Counted from the stretch's first letter, positions 31,431-41,923 are shown. The stretch: DNA of 64,000 bases from Bacteroidetes bacterium GWF2_41_31 (GCA_001769215.1 MEOL01000020.1:1-64000); one strand, 5' to 3'. Notes: generated from the sequence alone by a model not told the origin. Numbers and translations: made by a program.

Positions 31431-34400
31431 TTAATCGAAACTCAGTTCGAGCCCAAGTCCGCGCAATTCGTGCACGAGTACGTTAAACGATTCAGGTACG
31501 TTGGGGATAGGCATTACCTCTCCTTTTACAATTGCTTCGTAAGCTTTTGCCCTACCGGTAACGTCATCAGATTTAACTGTTAAAATTTCCTGGAGAATGT
31601 TAGCAGCACCAAAGGCTTCAAGCGCCCAAACCTCCATTTCGCCAAAACGCTGTCCTCCAAACTGGGCTTTACCCCCCAGTGGCTGCTGCGTAATGAGTGA
31701 GTATGGGCCAATTGACCTGGCATGCATTTTATCATCCACCATATGGTGAAGTTTCAGCATATAGATATAACCAACGGTGGCTGGCTGGTCGAAACGTTCG
31801 CCCGTGCCGCCATCATACAGGTAGGTACTGCCATTAACCGGCAATCCTGCTTTTACCATATATTGATTGATTTGGTCAACAGAAGCGCCATCAAAAATAG
31901 GGGTTCCAAAAGTCAATCCCAATTTTTTACCGGCCCATCCCAAAACAGTTTCGTAGATCTGTCCAAGGTTCATACGCGAAGGTACGCCCAATGGATTCAA
32001 TACGATGTCAACAGGGGTTCCGTCTTCGAGAAAAGGCATGTCTTCTTCACGAACAATACGAGCCACAATCCCTTTATTACCATGCCGACCGGCCATTTTA
32101 TCACCCACTTTAAGCTTACGCTTTTTGGCAATATATACTTTAGCCATTTGTACAATACCGTTTGGAAGTTCATCGCCCACAGAGGCAACAAACTGCTTGC
32201 GGTTATATATTCCAAGCAACTCTTTGTACTTGATGATAAAGTTATTGATCAGTATCTTAACAAGGTCGTTTTTATCCTTGTCGGTGGTCCATTTATCCGG
32301 GTTTATTTCCGTGTAATCGATTCCCTGAAGAATTTTTTGTGTAAACTTAACTTTAGGTGCAATGACCATTTCGCCATAGTTGTTGGTAACGCCTTGTGAA
32401 GTACGTCCGCCCACCAACTGCGACATTTTGTCGATCAGTTTAACTTTTAACTCAGCATAATTTTTGTTATACTCAGCTTCCAATACAGCGAGGATTTCTT
32501 TTTCGCGGTTTTTGGATTTTTTGTCTTTCACCGACCTGGAAAACAGGCTGCTGCCAATGACCACACCTTTCATGGATGGTGGAGCCTTAAGCGAGGCGTT
32601 TTTCACGTCGCCGGCCTTGTCACCAAAAATAGCACGGAGAAGTTTTTCTTCAGGTGTTGGATCGCTTTCGCCTTTAGGCGTGATCTTACCAATCAAAATA
32701 TCACCCTCATTAACTTCAGCACCAATACGTATCAAACCATCTTCGTTGAGATCTTTGGTTGCTTCCGCACTCACGTTTGGAATATCGTTCGTAAGCTCTT
32801 CGATGCCTCGTTTTGTATCACGGACATCCAAAGAAAACTCCTCAATATGTACAGAAGTAAAAATATCTTCTTTTACAATTTTCTCAGAAATAACGATGGC
32901 ATCCTCAAAATTATATCCTTTCCAGGGCATAAATGCCACCATCAGGTTTCGTCCCAGGGCCAATTCACCTTTTTGAGTGGCATATCCTTCACAAAGCACC
33001 TGGCCTTTTACCACTTTATCACCCTTGTGAACAATGGGCCGCAAGTTGATAGAAGTATTTTGGTTGGTGCGTTGAAATTTAACCAGGTGATACGTTTTAA
33101 GGTCATCATCGAAGCTCACCAAGCGATCTTCTTCATCGCGGATATAACGGATTACAATCCTCTCTGCATCAACATATTCAACACTTCCCTCACCTTCTGC
33201 ATTGATGAGAACACGTGAGTCACGAGCCACGTTTCCTTCGATACCGGTACCAACAATTGGAGCTTCGGCATTTAACAGAGGAACTGCCTGACGCATCATA
33301 TTCGATCCCATCAGCGCACGGTTGGCATCATCATGTTCCAGAAAGGGAATCAATGAAGCAGCAATAGAGGCAATTTGGTTAGGGGCAATGTCGATCAGGT
33401 GAACTTCTTCACGCGGGGTAATCGGGTAATCAGCCTGGTAACGCACTTTCACCTTTTCACGAACGAATTGCCCGGTTTCGGATACTATCGTGCTTGCCTG
33501 AGCTATAATTTTGTCCTCTTCCTCTTCCGCACTTAAGTAGATAGGTTTATGAGAATAATCAATGGACCCTTTGATGACATTTCGGTATGGAGTTTCAATA
33601 AAGCCCAAATTGTTAATCTGTGCATAAACGCATAGAGAGGAAATGAGTCCAATATTGGGTCCTTCAGGTGTTTCGATGGTACACAACCGTCCATAATGGG
33701 TATAATGGACGTCACGAACCTCAAATCCGGCGCGCTCACGTGATAAACCACCCGGCCCCAGGGCCGAAATACGGCGTTTGTGAGTAATCTCGCTCAGAGG
33801 GTTGGTTTGATCCATGAACTGTGACAACGCGTTGGTACCAAAGAATGAGTTAATCACCGACGAAAGCGTCTTGGCATTGATGAGGTCGGTAGGTGTAAAC
33901 ACCTCGTTATCACGAACGTTCATACGTTCGCGGATAGTGCGGGCCATACGGGCCAAACCAACCCCAAATTGATTAGAGAGCTGCTCGCCCACAGTACGTA
34001 CCCTGCGGTTGCTTAAATGGTCAATATCATCAACGATGGTTTTGTTGTTCACCAGTTTGATGAGGTATTTTATTATCAATATAATGTCCTCTTTGGTAAG
34101 CACCTTGATTGACATTGAAGTATTGATATTCAGTTTCTTGTTGATGCGGTACCGTCCTACTTCACCCAAGTCGTATCTTTTATCTGAGAAGAAGAGCTTC
34201 TCGAAGATTCCACGGGCAGTTTCTTCATCAGGAGGAAGCGCGTTACGCAATTGGAAATAGATAAATTCCACGGCTTCTTTTTCAGAATTGGTGGTATCTT
34301 TTTGTAATGTATTGAAAATGATGGAATAGTCGGCCAGGGTAGGATCGTCCTTATGTAAAAGGATAGATTTTACACCTGCGTCCACAATCCGGTCAATATG

Positions 34401-35237
34401 GTCATTTTCAAGAATGGTTTCACGTTCGATGATCACATCATTTCTTTCGATGGTAACCACTTCACCCGTATCTTCATCCACAAAATCCTCGAACCATGAC
34501 CGAACCACGCGGGCAGCCAATTTTCGACCCAGAACACGTTTAAGACCAGCCTTGCTCACTTTAACCTCTTCAGCGAGATTAAAAATCTCGAGGATATCGC
34601 GGTCAGTTTCATAACCGATAGCCCGCAAAAGAGTAGTGACAGGCATTTTTTTCTTACGATCGATGTAGGCATACATCACGTTGTTTATGTCGGTGGAGAA
34701 CTCCATCCAAGATCCCTTAAAAGGAATAATACGCGCTGAATAAAGCTGTGTACCGTTGGCATGGCGGTGTTGTCCGAAAAACACACCCGGAGATCTATGC
34801 AGCTGTGAAACAACAACACGTTCGGCTCCATTCACCACGAATGTGCCTTTGGGTGTCATATATGGGATCATACCCAAATAAACGTCCTGAACGATTGTTT
34901 CAAAATCTTCATGATCGGGATCGGTACAGTACAGCTTAAGTTTTGCCTTAAGCGGAACACTGTAGGTTAATCCACGTTCAATCGCTTCCTCAATTGCATA
35001 TCGGGGAGGGTCGACATAATAATCTAAAAATTCGAGTACAAAGTTGTTTCTCGCATCGGTAATTGGAAAATTTTCGGCGAAAACCCTAAAAAGGCCTTCG
35101 TTCCTGCGGTTTTCAGGATTTGTTTCCAACTGGAAAAAGTCTTGAAAAGACTTTAACTGAATGTCCAAAAAATCGGGGTAAGGAAGTTGATTTTTTGTGG
35201 ATGCGAAACTAATTCTTCCGGTTTGTATTTCAGCCAA
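31431..35237 (-). CDS. rpoB: DNA-directed RNA polymerase subunit beta
   Basis: A 1268-residue beta subunit. Conserved sites include the rifampicin region [46 protein letters not shown] split over the fork (near 490-540), EGPNIGLI, and the C-terminal [24 protein letters not shown]. It follows rplL with a 136-base gap containing a strong hairpin, a common place for attenuation that lowers rpoBC expression relative to ribosomal proteins. Confidence 0.99.
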   Translation of the reverse strand: MAEIQTGRISFASTKNQLPYPDFLDIQLKSFQDFFQLETNPENRRNEGLFRVFAENFPITDARNNFVLEFLDYYVDPPRYAIEEAIERGLTYSVPLKAKLKLYCTDPDHEDFETIVQDVYLGMIPYMTPKGTFVVNGAERVVVSQLHRSPGVFFGQHRHANGTQLYSARIIPFKGSWMEFSTDINNVMYAYIDRKKKMPVTTLLRAIGYETDRDILEIFNLAEEVKVSKAGLKRVLGRKLAARVVRSWFEDFVDEDTGEVVTIERNDVIIERETILENDHIDRIVDAGVKSILLHKDDPTLADYSIIFNTLQKDTTNSEKEAVEFIYFQLRNALPPDEETARGIFEKLFFSDKRYDLGEVGRYRINKKLNINTSMSIKVLTKEDIILIIKYLIKLVNNKTIVDDIDHLSNRRVRTVGEQLSNQFGVGLARMARTIRERMNVRDNEVFTPTDLINAKTLSSVINSFFGTNALSQFMDQTNPLSEITHKRRISALGPGGLSRERAGFEVRDVHYTHYGRLCTIETPEGPNIGLISSLCVYAQINNLGFIETPYRNVIKGSIDYSHKPIYLSAEEEEDKIIAQASTIVSETGQFVREKVKVRYQADYPITPREEVHLIDIAPNQIASIAASLIPFLEHDDANRALMGSNMMRQAVPLLNAEAPIVGTGIEGNVARDSRVLINAEGEGSVEYVDAERIVIRYIRDEEDRLVSFDDDLKTYHLVKFQRTNQNTSINLRPIVHKGDKVVKGQVLCEGYATQKGELALGRNLMVAFMPWKGYNFEDAIVISEKIVKEDIFTSVHIEEFSLDVRDTKRGIEELTNDIPNVSAEATKDLNEDGLIRIGAEVNEGDILIGKITPKGESDPTPEEKLLRAIFGDKAGDVKNASLKAPPSMKGVVIGSSLFSRSVKDKKSKNREKEILAVLEAEYNKNYAELKVKLIDKMSQLVGGRTSQGVTNNYGEMVIAPKVKFTQKILQGIDYTEINPDKWTTDKDKNDLVKILINNFIIKYKELLGIYNRKQFVASVGDELPNGIVQMAKVYIAKKRKLKVGDKMAGRHGNKGIVARIVREEDMPFLEDGTPVDIVLNPLGVPSRMNLGQIYETVLGWAGKKLGLTFGTPIFDGASVDQINQYMVKAGLPVNGSTYLYDGGTGERFDQPATVGYIYMLKLHHMVDDKMHARSIGPYSLITQQPLGGKAQFGGQRFGEMEVWALEAFGAANILQEILTVKSDDVTGRAKAYEAIVKGEVMPIPNVPESFNVLVHELRGLGLELSFD

Positions 35238-35317
35238 GACTTACAGTATTAAGTTAACAAGATCTGGTTTTGAGCCAGTTAAATTGAAAGAATGATATAT
35301 AAGAGCATATAGGCGCA

Positions 35318-35346
35318 AACCTCTACCCCAATTTGGGGCAGAGGTT
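35318..35346 (-). terminator. attenuator-like hairpin between rplL and rpoB
   Basis: AACCTCTACCCCAA pairs with TTGGGGCAGAGGTT (one mismatch). It lies 28 bases after the rplL stop and ~80 bases before rpoB. No long T-run follows, so partial termination is likely. The position matches the known rplL-rpoB attenuator in other bacteria. Confidence 0.65.
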
Positions 35347-35373
35347 AACGACTTTTAGTGTACAATTGAGATG

Positions 35374-35748
35374 TTATTTTATCTCAACTTCTGCACCAGC
35401 TTCTTCGAGCTGTGATTTCAGTGCATTAGCTTCATCTTTAGTTACACCTTCTTTAATTGCTTTTGGAGCGGAGTCAACTAATTCCTTCGACTCTTTCAAT
35501 CCTAAACTGGTTAATTCTTTCACCAATTTAACTACGGCCAATTTTGATTGACCGGCAGCCTTGAGGATTACATCAAATGATGTCTGCTCTTCTTCTACCA
35601 CTTCAGCAGCGGCAGCAGGACCAGCAATAGCTACAGCCGCGGCTGCAGGTTCAATTCCGTATTCGTTTTTAAGGATAGCTGCCAGTTCGTTAACTTCTTT
35701 AACAGTTAAGTTTACCAGCTGTTCCGCAAATGCTTTTAAATCTGCCAT
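35374..35748 (-). CDS. rplL: 50S ribosomal protein L7/L12
   Basis: A 124-residue stalk protein. The N-terminal dimerisation domain ([22 protein letters not shown]) is followed by an Ala-rich hinge (about 35-50) and the C-terminal factor-binding domain with [21 protein letters not shown] and [20 protein letters not shown]. It recruits translation factors on the ribosome. It follows rplJ by 58 bases. Confidence 0.99.
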   Translation of the reverse strand: MADLKAFAEQLVNLTVKEVNELAAILKNEYGIEPAAAAVAIAGPAAAAEVVEEEQTSFDVILKAAGQSKLAVVKLVKELTSLGLKESKELVDSAPKAIKEGVTKDEANALKSQLEEAGAEVEIK

Positions 35749-35806
35749 TTTATTTTACTTTTTAATGTTCTGAATAATAAATCTTTAACTCAAATATAAT
35801 TTACTG

Positions 35807-36328
35807 TTAGTTCCCTTTTTCACTCAGGGTTTCCAGAATTCCGGATAGTTTTTGACCGCCGGATTGTAGTGCAGAAATCACGTTCTTTGCAGGTGACTGC
35901 AACAAGGCAATCAGATCGGCAACCAGTTCATTCTTCGATTTAATGGAAATAAGAAAGTCAATCTGATCGTCACCCAAATAAACCGTTTCTTCAATGTAGG
36001 CGGCTTTAAGAATGGGATAAGCACTTTTCTTTCTATAATCCTTAATCATAAGGGCAGGCGCATTACCTGCTTCACTGAACATAACAGCGGTCTGGCCTTT
36101 TACAGCAACGTAAAGTCCGGAAAAATCTTTTTCAACATTTTCCATGGCTTTTTTCAGTAAGGTGTTTTTAACAACAGTAATTTTAATGTTGCTTTTAAAA
36201 CTTAACCTCCTAAGTTTGCTGGTGGCTTCTGCATTTAATGTAGAAATATCAGTTAAATAGAAATTGTTGTTCTCTTTCAACTGCTGAGTTAAGGACTCGA
36301 TGAGTACTTTTTTTTCTTCTTTTCTCAT
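35807..36328 (-). CDS. rplJ: 50S ribosomal protein L10
   Basis: A 173-residue L10, the base of the L7/L12 stalk. It begins MRKEEKKVLIESLTQQLKENN, with TVVKNTLLKKAMENV in the rRNA-binding part and C-terminal helices for L12 binding (VISALQSGGQKLSGILETL). It is 12 bases from rplA, in the canonical operon. I did not identify a clear L10-binding leader. Confidence 0.98.
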   Translation of the reverse strand: MRKEEKKVLIESLTQQLKENNNFYLTDISTLNAEATSKLRRLSFKSNIKITVVKNTLLKKAMENVEKDFSGLYVAVKGQTAVMFSEAGNAPALMIKDYRKKSAYPILKAAYIEETVYLGDDQIDFLISIKSKNELVADLIALLQSPAKNVISALQSGGQKLSGILETLSEKGN

Positions 36329-36340
36329 AGTTCCTGAATT

Positions 36341-37042
36341 TTAACCTGCAGTGGTTACTGATTTAACGTCAATTTTTACACCTGGACTCATGGTACTCGA
36401 AAGAAAGATACTTTTCACGTAAGTTCCTTTTGAGGACGAGGGTTTAAGCTTGATAATGTTAGTGACGAGCTCACGAGCGTTGTCAACTAATTTATCACTG
36501 GTAAAACCTAGTTTACCGACACTCGAATGGATAATACCATACTTATCGACTTTAAAGTCGATTTTACCAGCTTTCGATGCCCTAACGGCATCACCAATGT
36601 CCATGGTCACGGTCCCGGTCTTTGGGTTAGGCATTAAGCCCCTTGGGCCTAAAATCCTACCTAAGGCACCTACCTTGGACATCACACTTGGCATGGTAAT
36701 TACCACATCAATATCGGTCCAGCCTTCCTTGATTTTCTGGACATAATCGTCCAGTCCAACATGGTCGGCTCCTGCTGCTTTAGCTTCCTCCTCTTTATCA
36801 GGTGTACAGAGAACGAGAACCCGAATGTCCTTACCCGTGCCGTGAGGCAGGGTTACAGAGCCACGAACCATTTGGTTCGCTTTACGCGGGTCAACGCCCA
36901 ATCTAACGCTAACATCAACTGAAGGGTCGAATTTGGTGTAGGAAATTTTCCTCACTACTTCAACCGCTTCTGCCAAGGAGTACTCTTTATTTTTTTCGAA
37001 TTTGGCTAAAGCTTCTTTGTGTTTTTTGGTCAATTTTGCCAT
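36341..37042 (-). CDS. rplA: 50S ribosomal protein L1
   Basis: A 233-residue L1. It shows [25 protein letters not shown] near 35-60 and the signature [18 protein letters not shown] (about 130-147). It binds 23S rRNA at the exit-site stalk and in many bacteria represses its own mRNA. It follows rplK by 27 bases. Confidence 0.99.
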   Translation of the reverse strand: MAKLTKKHKEALAKFEKNKEYSLAEAVEVVRKISYTKFDPSVDVSVRLGVDPRKANQMVRGSVTLPHGTGKDIRVLVLCTPDKEEEAKAAGADHVGLDDYVQKIKEGWTDIDVVITMPSVMSKVGALGRILGPRGLMPNPKTGTVTMDIGDAVRASKAGKIDFKVDKYGIIHSSVGKLGFTSDKLVDNARELVTNIIKLKPSSSKGTYVKSIFLSSTMSPGVKIDVKSVTTAG

Positions 37043-37069
37043 ATTCTTCTCCTGTTAACAGATGTGTAT

Positions 37070-37513
37070 TTAAACATGTGAAGGGAATTCGCCTTTCACT
37101 CTCACGCCCATGCTTCTGGCTGTGCCGGCCACCATTGTCATAGCTGATTCTAAGGTGAAAGCATTTAAGTCTTTCATCTTTCCTTCAGCAATGTCTTTCA
37201 CCTGTTCCCAGGTAATGGTAGCGACTTTATCACGGTTTGGTTCAGCGGAGCCTTTTTTCAATTTAGCTATTTCCATAATCTGAACCGCTACCGGGGGTGT
37301 TTTGATGATAAAATCGAAGGATTTATCCTTATAAACAGTAATGATCACAGGAGTTACCTTACCGGCTTGCTCCTGCGTACGAGCATTAAACTGTTTACAG
37401 AACTCCATGATGTTTACCCCTTTGGCACCCAATGCCGGACCTACGGGCGGAGAAGGATTCGCGGCCCCCCCCTTGATCTGTAATTTAATTAATCCACTAA
37501 TTTCTTTTGCCAT
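37070..37513 (-). CDS. rplK: 50S ribosomal protein L11
   Basis: A 147-residue L11. It has the N-terminal [20 protein letters not shown], the proline-rich thiostrepton-site segment, [15 protein letters not shown], and the C-terminal RNA-binding [12 protein letters not shown]. It lies 36 bases after nusG. Confidence 0.99.
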   Translation of the reverse strand: MAKEISGLIKLQIKGGAANPSPPVGPALGAKGVNIMEFCKQFNARTQEQAGKVTPVIITVYKDKSFDFIIKTPPVAVQIMEIAKLKKGSAEPNRDKVATITWEQVKDIAEGKMKDLNAFTLESAMTMVAGTARSMGVRVKGEFPSHV

Positions 37514-37549
37514 TTTAAACCAACGTTTAAAATTTTGATTACGTCTACA

Positions 37550-38095
37550 CTATTCCTTTTCCACTTGCATAAATCCCAACTCCAGAGGTGTCTTCCTACC
37601 AAAAATTTTCACCATGACCTTGAGCTTCTTTTTCTCCTCATTGATTTCTTCGATCACACCGCTGAAACTATTAAAAGGTCCATCGACGACGGTTACGGTT
37701 TCACCTATAATATAGGGGATGTTGACTTCTTCGCCTAATTCGGCGAGTTCGTCCACTTTACCTAAAATCCGTTTTACTTCAGAAGCCCTGATGGGTTCGG
37801 GTTCGCCATGCGAGCCCAGAAATCCAAGAACATTGGGTACATTTTTGATGATGTGTGGGATTTCTCCCGACAACTCTGCTTCAATCAGGACATAACCGGG
37901 AAAATAGTTGCGTTCTTTGCTCACTTTTTTCCCTTTACGGATTTGATAGATCTTTTCAGTGGGGATGAGAACCTGGCTAATATAGTCTTGCAGTTTGAGA
38001 TTTGAAATCTCACTTTCAAGGTATTCTTTCACCTTTTTCTCTTTACCACTTATCGCTCTAACAACGTACCATTTTTTTCCTGATTGCTCGGTCAT
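37550..38095 (-). CDS. nusG: transcription termination/antitermination factor NusG
   Basis: A 181-residue NusG. The NGN domain (KWYVVRAISGKEKKVKEYL, then FPGYVLIEAEL) binds RNA polymerase; the C-terminal KOW domain (GETVTVVDGPFNSFSGVIEEIN) contacts Rho or ribosomal S10. The order secE-nusG-rplK is the universal one. Confidence 0.98.
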   Translation of the reverse strand: MTEQSGKKWYVVRAISGKEKKVKEYLESEISNLKLQDYISQVLIPTEKIYQIRKGKKVSKERNYFPGYVLIEAELSGEIPHIIKNVPNVLGFLGSHGEPEPIRASEVKRILGKVDELAELGEEVNIPYIIGETVTVVDGPFNSFSGVIEEINEEKKKLKVMVKIFGRKTPLELGFMQVEKE

Positions 38096-38177
38096 TTTGC
38101 AGGTGTGTTGTGAATAGTTATAAACAGTTAATTATATAATAAATTGAACAGCTATCGTGTTGTAACAATGCTAAAGG

Positions 38178-38375
38178 TTAAAACAACCCGTAGAAACGTT
38201 CCAATACACTGGAAAACGAAATATCCATCAAATAAACCACAATTGCGATTATAAGGGAAGCAACGGATACTACGATTGCGCTGTTCTGCAGCTCACTCCA
38301 TGTTGGCCAGGATACTTTATGCATCCACTCGTCATAACTTTCATTAAAATAATTGCTGATACTGAACTTTGCCAT
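38178..38375 (-). CDS. secE: preprotein translocase subunit SecE
   Basis: A 65-residue single-membrane-span SecE. The amphipathic segment DEWMHKVSWPTWSELQNSA precedes the transmembrane helix (about residues 35-53). It stabilises SecY in the inner membrane. I use ATG 38375; the longer open frame runs back into tRNA-Trp and is not coding. It is 82 bases upstream of nusG. Confidence 0.95.
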   Translation of the reverse strand: MAKFSISNYFNESYDEWMHKVSWPTWSELQNSAIVVSVASLIIAIVVYLMDISFSSVLERFYGLF

Positions 38376-38393
38376 TTGAGAAAATTTAATCTG

Positions 38394-38466
38394 CACGGGT
38401 GGTAGGAGTCGAACCCACAACCTACGGTTTTGGAGACCGCCACTCTACCAATTGAGCTACACCCGT
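38394..38466 (-). tRNA. tRNA-Trp (anticodon CCA)
   Basis: A 73-nt cloverleaf. Acceptor ACGGGTG pairs with CACCCGT, the anticodon loop is CTCCAAA (CCA), the T-loop is TTCGACT, and the discriminator base is G. CCA is not encoded. Placed between tuf and secE, a common bacterial arrangement. Confidence 0.97.
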
Positions 38467-38474
38467 GTGCGGTC

Positions 38475-38512
38475 AAAACCGGAACCACTCCAACAGGAGT
38501 TTTCCCGGTTTT
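38475..38512 (-). terminator. two-part hairpin between tuf and tRNA-Trp
   Basis: Outer arms AAAACCGG and CCGGTTTT enclose inner arms ACTCC and GGAGT. On the minus strand it ends in TTTT. It may attenuate read-through from tuf or be a processing site for the tRNA. Confidence 0.5.
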
Positions 38513-38540
38513 TCCCATTCATATTTATTTTACAACGAGA

Positions 38541-39728
38541 TTATTCAAGGATTTCTGTAACCTGACCAGCACCAACAGTACGACCACCTTCACGAATTGC
38601 AAAGCGAAGACCTTTGTTCATGGCGATTTCAGCAATCAAATGAATCTCTACAGTCAGGTTGTCGCCTGGCATAACCATCTCAACACCTTCAGGTAACATA
38701 ATTTCACCTGTTACATCAGTTGTACGGAAGTAGAACTGAGGACGGTATCTGTTGTGGAATGGAGTGTGACGGCCACCTTCTTCTTTTTTCAGGATATAAA
38801 CCTCTGCTTTGATGTTTTTATGAGGAGTAACACTACCTGGTTTGATGATAACCATACCACGACGGATACTGTCCTTATCAATACCACGGAGCAACAGACC
38901 GGCGTTGTCACCAGCTTGTCCTTCATCAAGGATTTTGCGGAACATTTCAACACCAGTTACAACTGATTTTAGTTTTTCTGCTCCCATACCAATGATGTCA
39001 ACAGGATCTCCGGTATGAATAACCCCTGTTTCGATTCTACCGGTGGCAACTGTTCCACGACCGGTAATTGAGAAAACATCCTCAACAGGCATCAGGAAAG
39101 GTTTATCCTGCTCGCGGGTTGGAAGTGGAATCCATGTATCACAAGCATCCATAAGCTCATGGATTTTTTCAACCCATTTTGGCTCTGAATTTAAGGCACC
39201 AAGTGCTGAACCTTGGATAACAGGAGTGTTTTCACCGTCAAATTCATAGAAGGTAAGCAAATCCCTGATTTCCATTTCAACCAGCTCGAGCAACTCTTCA
39301 TCGTCGACCATGTCTACTTTGTTCATAAAAACAACCAGACGGGGTACACCAACCTGACGGGCAAGCAAGATGTGCTCACGGGTTTGTGGCATAGGACCAT
39401 CGGTAGCGGCAACAACGATAATAGCACCGTCCATTTGGGCAGCACCGGTAACCATATTTTTTACGTAGTCAGCGTGACCGGGACAGTCAACGTGAGCGTA
39501 GTGACGATTTTTCGTCGAGTATTCAACGTGAGCAGTATTAATAGTAATACCCCTTTCTCTTTCTTCAGGAGCGTTGTCGATTGAGTCAAAAGACGCAAAT
39601 TCAGCCAAACCATCAGCTTGTAAGGAAAGCGTAATAGCGGCTGTCAAAGTCGTTTTGCCGTGGTCAACGTGTCCAATTGTTCCAATATTTACGTGTGGTT
39701 TGGAACGGTCGAATTTTGCTTTAGCCAT
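38541..39728 (-). CDS. tuf: elongation factor Tu
   Basis: A 395-residue EF-Tu. G1 is GHVDHGKT (about 18-25), G3 DCPGHADY, G4 NKVD and G5 GSALG. Domains 2 and 3 follow with [13 protein letters not shown] and the final ITEILE-like C-terminus. It delivers aminoacyl-tRNA to the ribosome. The gene is downstream of four tRNA genes in the order Thr-Tyr-Gly-Thr, the same order as in the E. coli tufB operon. Confidence 0.99.
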   Translation of the reverse strand: MAKAKFDRSKPHVNIGTIGHVDHGKTTLTAAITLSLQADGLAEFASFDSIDNAPEERERGITINTAHVEYSTKNRHYAHVDCPGHADYVKNMVTGAAQMDGAIIVVAATDGPMPQTREHILLARQVGVPRLVVFMNKVDMVDDEELLELVEMEIRDLLTFYEFDGENTPVIQGSALGALNSEPKWVEKIHELMDACDTWIPLPTREQDKPFLMPVEDVFSITGRGTVATGRIETGVIHTGDPVDIIGMGAEKLKSVVTGVEMFRKILDEGQAGDNAGLLLRGIDKDSIRRGMVIIKPGSVTPHKNIKAEVYILKKEEGGRHTPFHNRYRPQFYFRTTDVTGEIMLPEGVEMVMPGDNLTVEIHLIAEIAMNKGLRFAIREGGRTVGAGQVTEILE

Positions 39729-39801
39729 ATCAATAACTTATTTTAATGTAAATGAGATTCGTATTCTTCTTTTCAGTTTCAATTTAATCAATAAAAAAAT
39801 G

Positions 39802-39873
39802 AGCCGAGGATGAGAATTGAACTCATGACCTCTTCCTTACCAAGGAAGCGCTCTACCCCTGAGCTACCCCGGC
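39802..39873 (-). tRNA. tRNA-Thr (anticodon GGT)
   Basis: Acceptor GCCGGGG pairs with CCTCGGC with one G-T pair. The anticodon arm CTTCCTTGGTAAGGAAG gives GGT, and the T-loop is TTCAATT. 72 nt, CCA not encoded. It lies directly upstream of tuf. Confidence 0.96.
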
Positions 39874-39881
39874 AAAATTTG

Positions 39882-39954
39882 AGCGGGAAATCGGGCTCGA
39901 ACCGACCACCTACAGCTTGGAAGGCTGTCGCTCTACCAAATGAGCTATTCCCGC
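39882..39954 (-). tRNA. tRNA-Gly (anticodon TCC)
   Basis: Acceptor GCGGGAA pairs with TTCCCGC. The anticodon arm CAGCCTTCCAAGCTG gives TCC, and the T-loop is TTCGAGC. 73 nt, CCA not encoded, 8 bases from tRNA-Thr(GGT). Confidence 0.97.
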
Positions 39955-40061
39955 TTTTCAAGTTTAAAGTAAGAAGAAAAAAGATAAAAGGTTGCAGTGA
40001 AAAATCAACTGACCTGTTCTTCTACCTTTGGCCTTTTAACTTTAGCCTTTTTGCCTAATTG

Positions 40062-40143
40062 TGGGGAGAGGAGGATTCGAACCTCCGAAGGCTGAGCCAA
40101 CAGATTTACAGTCTGCCCCGTTTGACCGCTTCGGTATCTCCCC
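40062..40143 (-). tRNA. tRNA-Tyr (anticodon GTA)
   Basis: Acceptor GGGGAGA pairs with TCTCCCC. The anticodon arm CAGACTGTAAATCTG gives GTA. A long variable arm (class II) and T-loop TTCGAAT are present. 82 nt, discriminator A, CCA not encoded. Confidence 0.97.
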
Positions 40144-40165
40144 ATTTCAACATGTTTACGAACTG

Positions 40166-40239
40166 AGCCAGTAGAGGGATTCGAACCCCCGACCAGCTGA
40201 TTACAAATCAGCTGCTCTGGCCAACTGAGCTATACTGGC
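40166..40239 (-). tRNA. tRNA-Thr (anticodon TGT)
   Basis: Acceptor GCCAGTA pairs with TACTGGC. The anticodon arm GCTGATTTGTAATCAGC gives TGT, and the T-loop is TTCGAAT. 74 nt, first gene of the tRNA-tuf operon. Confidence 0.97.
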
Positions 40240-40302
40240 ACTACTCAATCAAACAATTCGTATTGTTATCTTGATCATCATTACTGTCAGAACTGCCTCT
40301 GC

Positions 40303-40336
40303 AAAAAAATGCAGACCCCTGTTTAAAAAGGTCTGC
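40303..40336 (-). terminator. intrinsic terminator of the xerC-hpf operon
   Basis: Arms GCAGACC (40311-40317) and GGTCTGC (40330-40336) on the minus strand are followed by seven T. It lies 54 bases after the hpf stop and touches the -7 element of the tRNA-tuf operon. Confidence 0.75.
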
Positions 40337-40343
40337 AAAAATA
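40336..40343 (-). promoter_or_regulatory. -7 element for the tRNA-tuf operon
   Basis: Minus-strand TATTTTTG fits TAnnTTTG, 97 bases before the first tRNA. It abuts the hpf terminator stem, so the first transcribed bases would fall inside that stem. Confidence 0.5.
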
Positions 40344-40389
40344 TATACTTTAGTTTTAACTACCAAAGAATTTGTGATAAAAAAACAAT

Positions 40390-40692
40390 TTATTTTTTCA
40401 ATCTTCCTTTATACTTCTCTAACTGCTTCTTTAGCGCATCGATAGCCGTATCTGCCGCCTCTTCAAAGGTCTTGCTTTGCTTCTTGGCATACAAGTCATA
40501 ACCTGGGATTTGCATCCTGATTTCAGCAATCTTGTTCTCCCTGGTCTCAGTCTTGTCGAGTTTCAACGTGACTTCTGTCCCGATGACTCCTTCATACAAT
40601 CCTGAAAGTTTTTCAACTTTCTTCTCAATGAAGTTTTCAAGTTTGGTGTCGGTTTTAAAATGAACCGAGGTGATGTTTACTTTCATAGTCAT
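40390..40692 (-). CDS. hpf: short-form ribosome hibernation-promoting factor (HPF/RaiA)
   Basis: A 100-residue S30AE-domain protein. It begins MTMKVNITSVHFKTDTKLENFIEKKVEKL and contains VTLKLDKTETRENKIAEIRMQIPG and a C-terminal EEAADTAIDALKKQLEKYKGR helix, all typical. It binds the 30S subunit to silence ribosomes in stationary phase. There is no C-terminal dimerisation domain, so it is the short form. It follows xerC by 7 bases and ends the small operon at a terminator. Confidence 0.93.
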   Translation of the reverse strand: MTMKVNITSVHFKTDTKLENFIEKKVEKLSGLYEGVIGTEVTLKLDKTETRENKIAEIRMQIPGYDLYAKKQSKTFEEAADTAIDALKKQLEKYKGRLKK

Positions 40693-40699
40693 TCCTCCA

Positions 40700-41590
40700 T
40701 TATTTAAGTTTGGCCCGTGGATGGGCTTCGTGATAAATAGTCTTTAGTTGTTCAATAGTGCTGTGCGTATACACTTGTGTCGCTGCCAGGCTCGCGTGGC
40801 CAAGTAATTCTTTAATGGTGTTTAATTCGGCACCCCTGTTAAGGAGATGGGTGGCGAAACTATGCCGCAGTACATGTGGGCTCTTCCTCTTCGAAGAAAC
40901 TCCTTCGAGTGCCCGATGAGCGATATGATATATTAATTCAGGATAGGCTTTTTGGCCTCTGTTGGTCACTATCAGATAATCGTTGCCATCTCCAAAAGTC
41001 TTTCTCTTCATCTCCAAATAAACCAGTAATTGATCCAACATCTGTTTTGATAACGGAATTAACCGTTCTTTATTTCGTTTACCATGTACTTTAAGTGCAG
41101 ACTGACTTGTATCAACAGACCCCTGGCGGAGTTCTTTCAATTCGCTCCTGCGCATACCTGTTGCATACAGCAATTCAAGAACTATGTGGTCGCGAATGGC
41201 CGGGAAAGCCTCGGGATGCTCAGCCTCCTTATCAAGGGCAACGGAAAGTTGTTCTTCCTCAATATATACAGGCAGGCGCTTGGGTGTTTTTAACGACTGG
41301 ATGGCTTTTACCGGATTGACAGAAACAATGCCTTGCCGGAGAAGAAAATGATAGTAGGTTTTTAATGTGCTGAGCTTTCTGTTCACAGAAGTGGCAGAAA
41401 ATCCTTGTTCCATGAGTGTCATCACCCAGGAACGAATCATATCACGAGTAGACTCTTCAGGATTAGAAAGTGCGTAGTGGGAAGTAAGATATTCTGTAAA
41501 GGAATCCAAATCAGTTTGATAGGCTACAACGGTGTGCGTTGAATATCGTTTTTCTAACTGAAGGTATTGAATAAACTTAGTTTTTGTCAT
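40700..41590 (-). CDS. tyrosine recombinase XerC/XerD family
   Basis: A 296-residue tyrosine recombinase. The N-terminal SAM-like core-binding domain (FIQYLQLEKRYSTHTVVAYQ) is followed by the catalytic domain. Its residues are Arg in ATGMRRSEL, Lys in VHGKRNKERL, His/Arg in HVLRHSFATHLL, His in LGHASLA and Tyr in TQVYTH. It probably acts in chromosome-dimer resolution at dif. I use ATG 41590 as the family-like start rather than ATG 41620. The location between rpsU and hpf, as in many Bacteroidetes, argues for a housekeeping XerC rather than a mobile integrase; XerC versus XerD is not settled here. Confidence 0.92.
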   Translation of the reverse strand: MTKTKFIQYLQLEKRYSTHTVVAYQTDLDSFTEYLTSHYALSNPEESTRDMIRSWVMTLMEQGFSATSVNRKLSTLKTYYHFLLRQGIVSVNPVKAIQSLKTPKRLPVYIEEEQLSVALDKEAEHPEAFPAIRDHIVLELLYATGMRRSELKELRQGSVDTSQSALKVHGKRNKERLIPLSKQMLDQLLVYLEMKRKTFGDGNDYLIVTNRGQKAYPELIYHIAHRALEGVSSKRKSPHVLRHSFATHLLNRGAELNTIKELLGHASLAATQVYTHSTIEQLKTIYHEAHPRAKLK

Positions 41591-41678
41591 GGGCAAAAAA
41601 AAGAAGAAATCCTGAACCAAAGATAAACTAAATTATCCCGAATTCAAAATTTCTTCTGTTAATTTTCCCTAATCGGGT

Positions 41679-41876
41679 TTATAAACCCATATCAGCTTGA
41701 CGGAGCGATTGAACGTAAATGGCTTTGAGTTTTTGCTCACGGTTTACAACGGAAGGTTTATCGAAGCGCTGACGGGCACGCAGCTCACGCATTGCGCCGG
41801 TTTTTTCAAACTTACGTTTGTAACGTTTTAGGGCTCTGTCGATGTTTTCACCCTCTTTAACAGGAATGATAATCAT
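41679..41876 (-). CDS. rpsU: 30S ribosomal protein S21
   Basis: A 65-residue basic S21: MIIIPVKEGENIDRALKRYK, then FEKTGAMRELRARQRFDKPS. It has the normal length for this phylum. It is the first gene of the rpsU-xerC-hpf run, with a TATCTTTG -7 element 48 bases upstream. Confidence 0.97.
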   Translation of the reverse strand: MIIIPVKEGENIDRALKRYKRKFEKTGAMRELRARQRFDKPSVVNREQKLKAIYVQSLRQADMGL

Positions 41877-41923
41877 AGCTAATACCTTACTTTCTTTTTA
41901 ATTAATACTATTTTTAAGGGCTG

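Noticed and set aside
31722-32399. 225-residue plus-strand open frame
   Set aside because: Antisense shadow of rpoB.
40700-41590. Reading the tyrosine recombinase as a mobile-element integrase
   Set aside because: Its setting between rpsU and hpf, and its size and motifs, fit housekeeping XerC/XerD.
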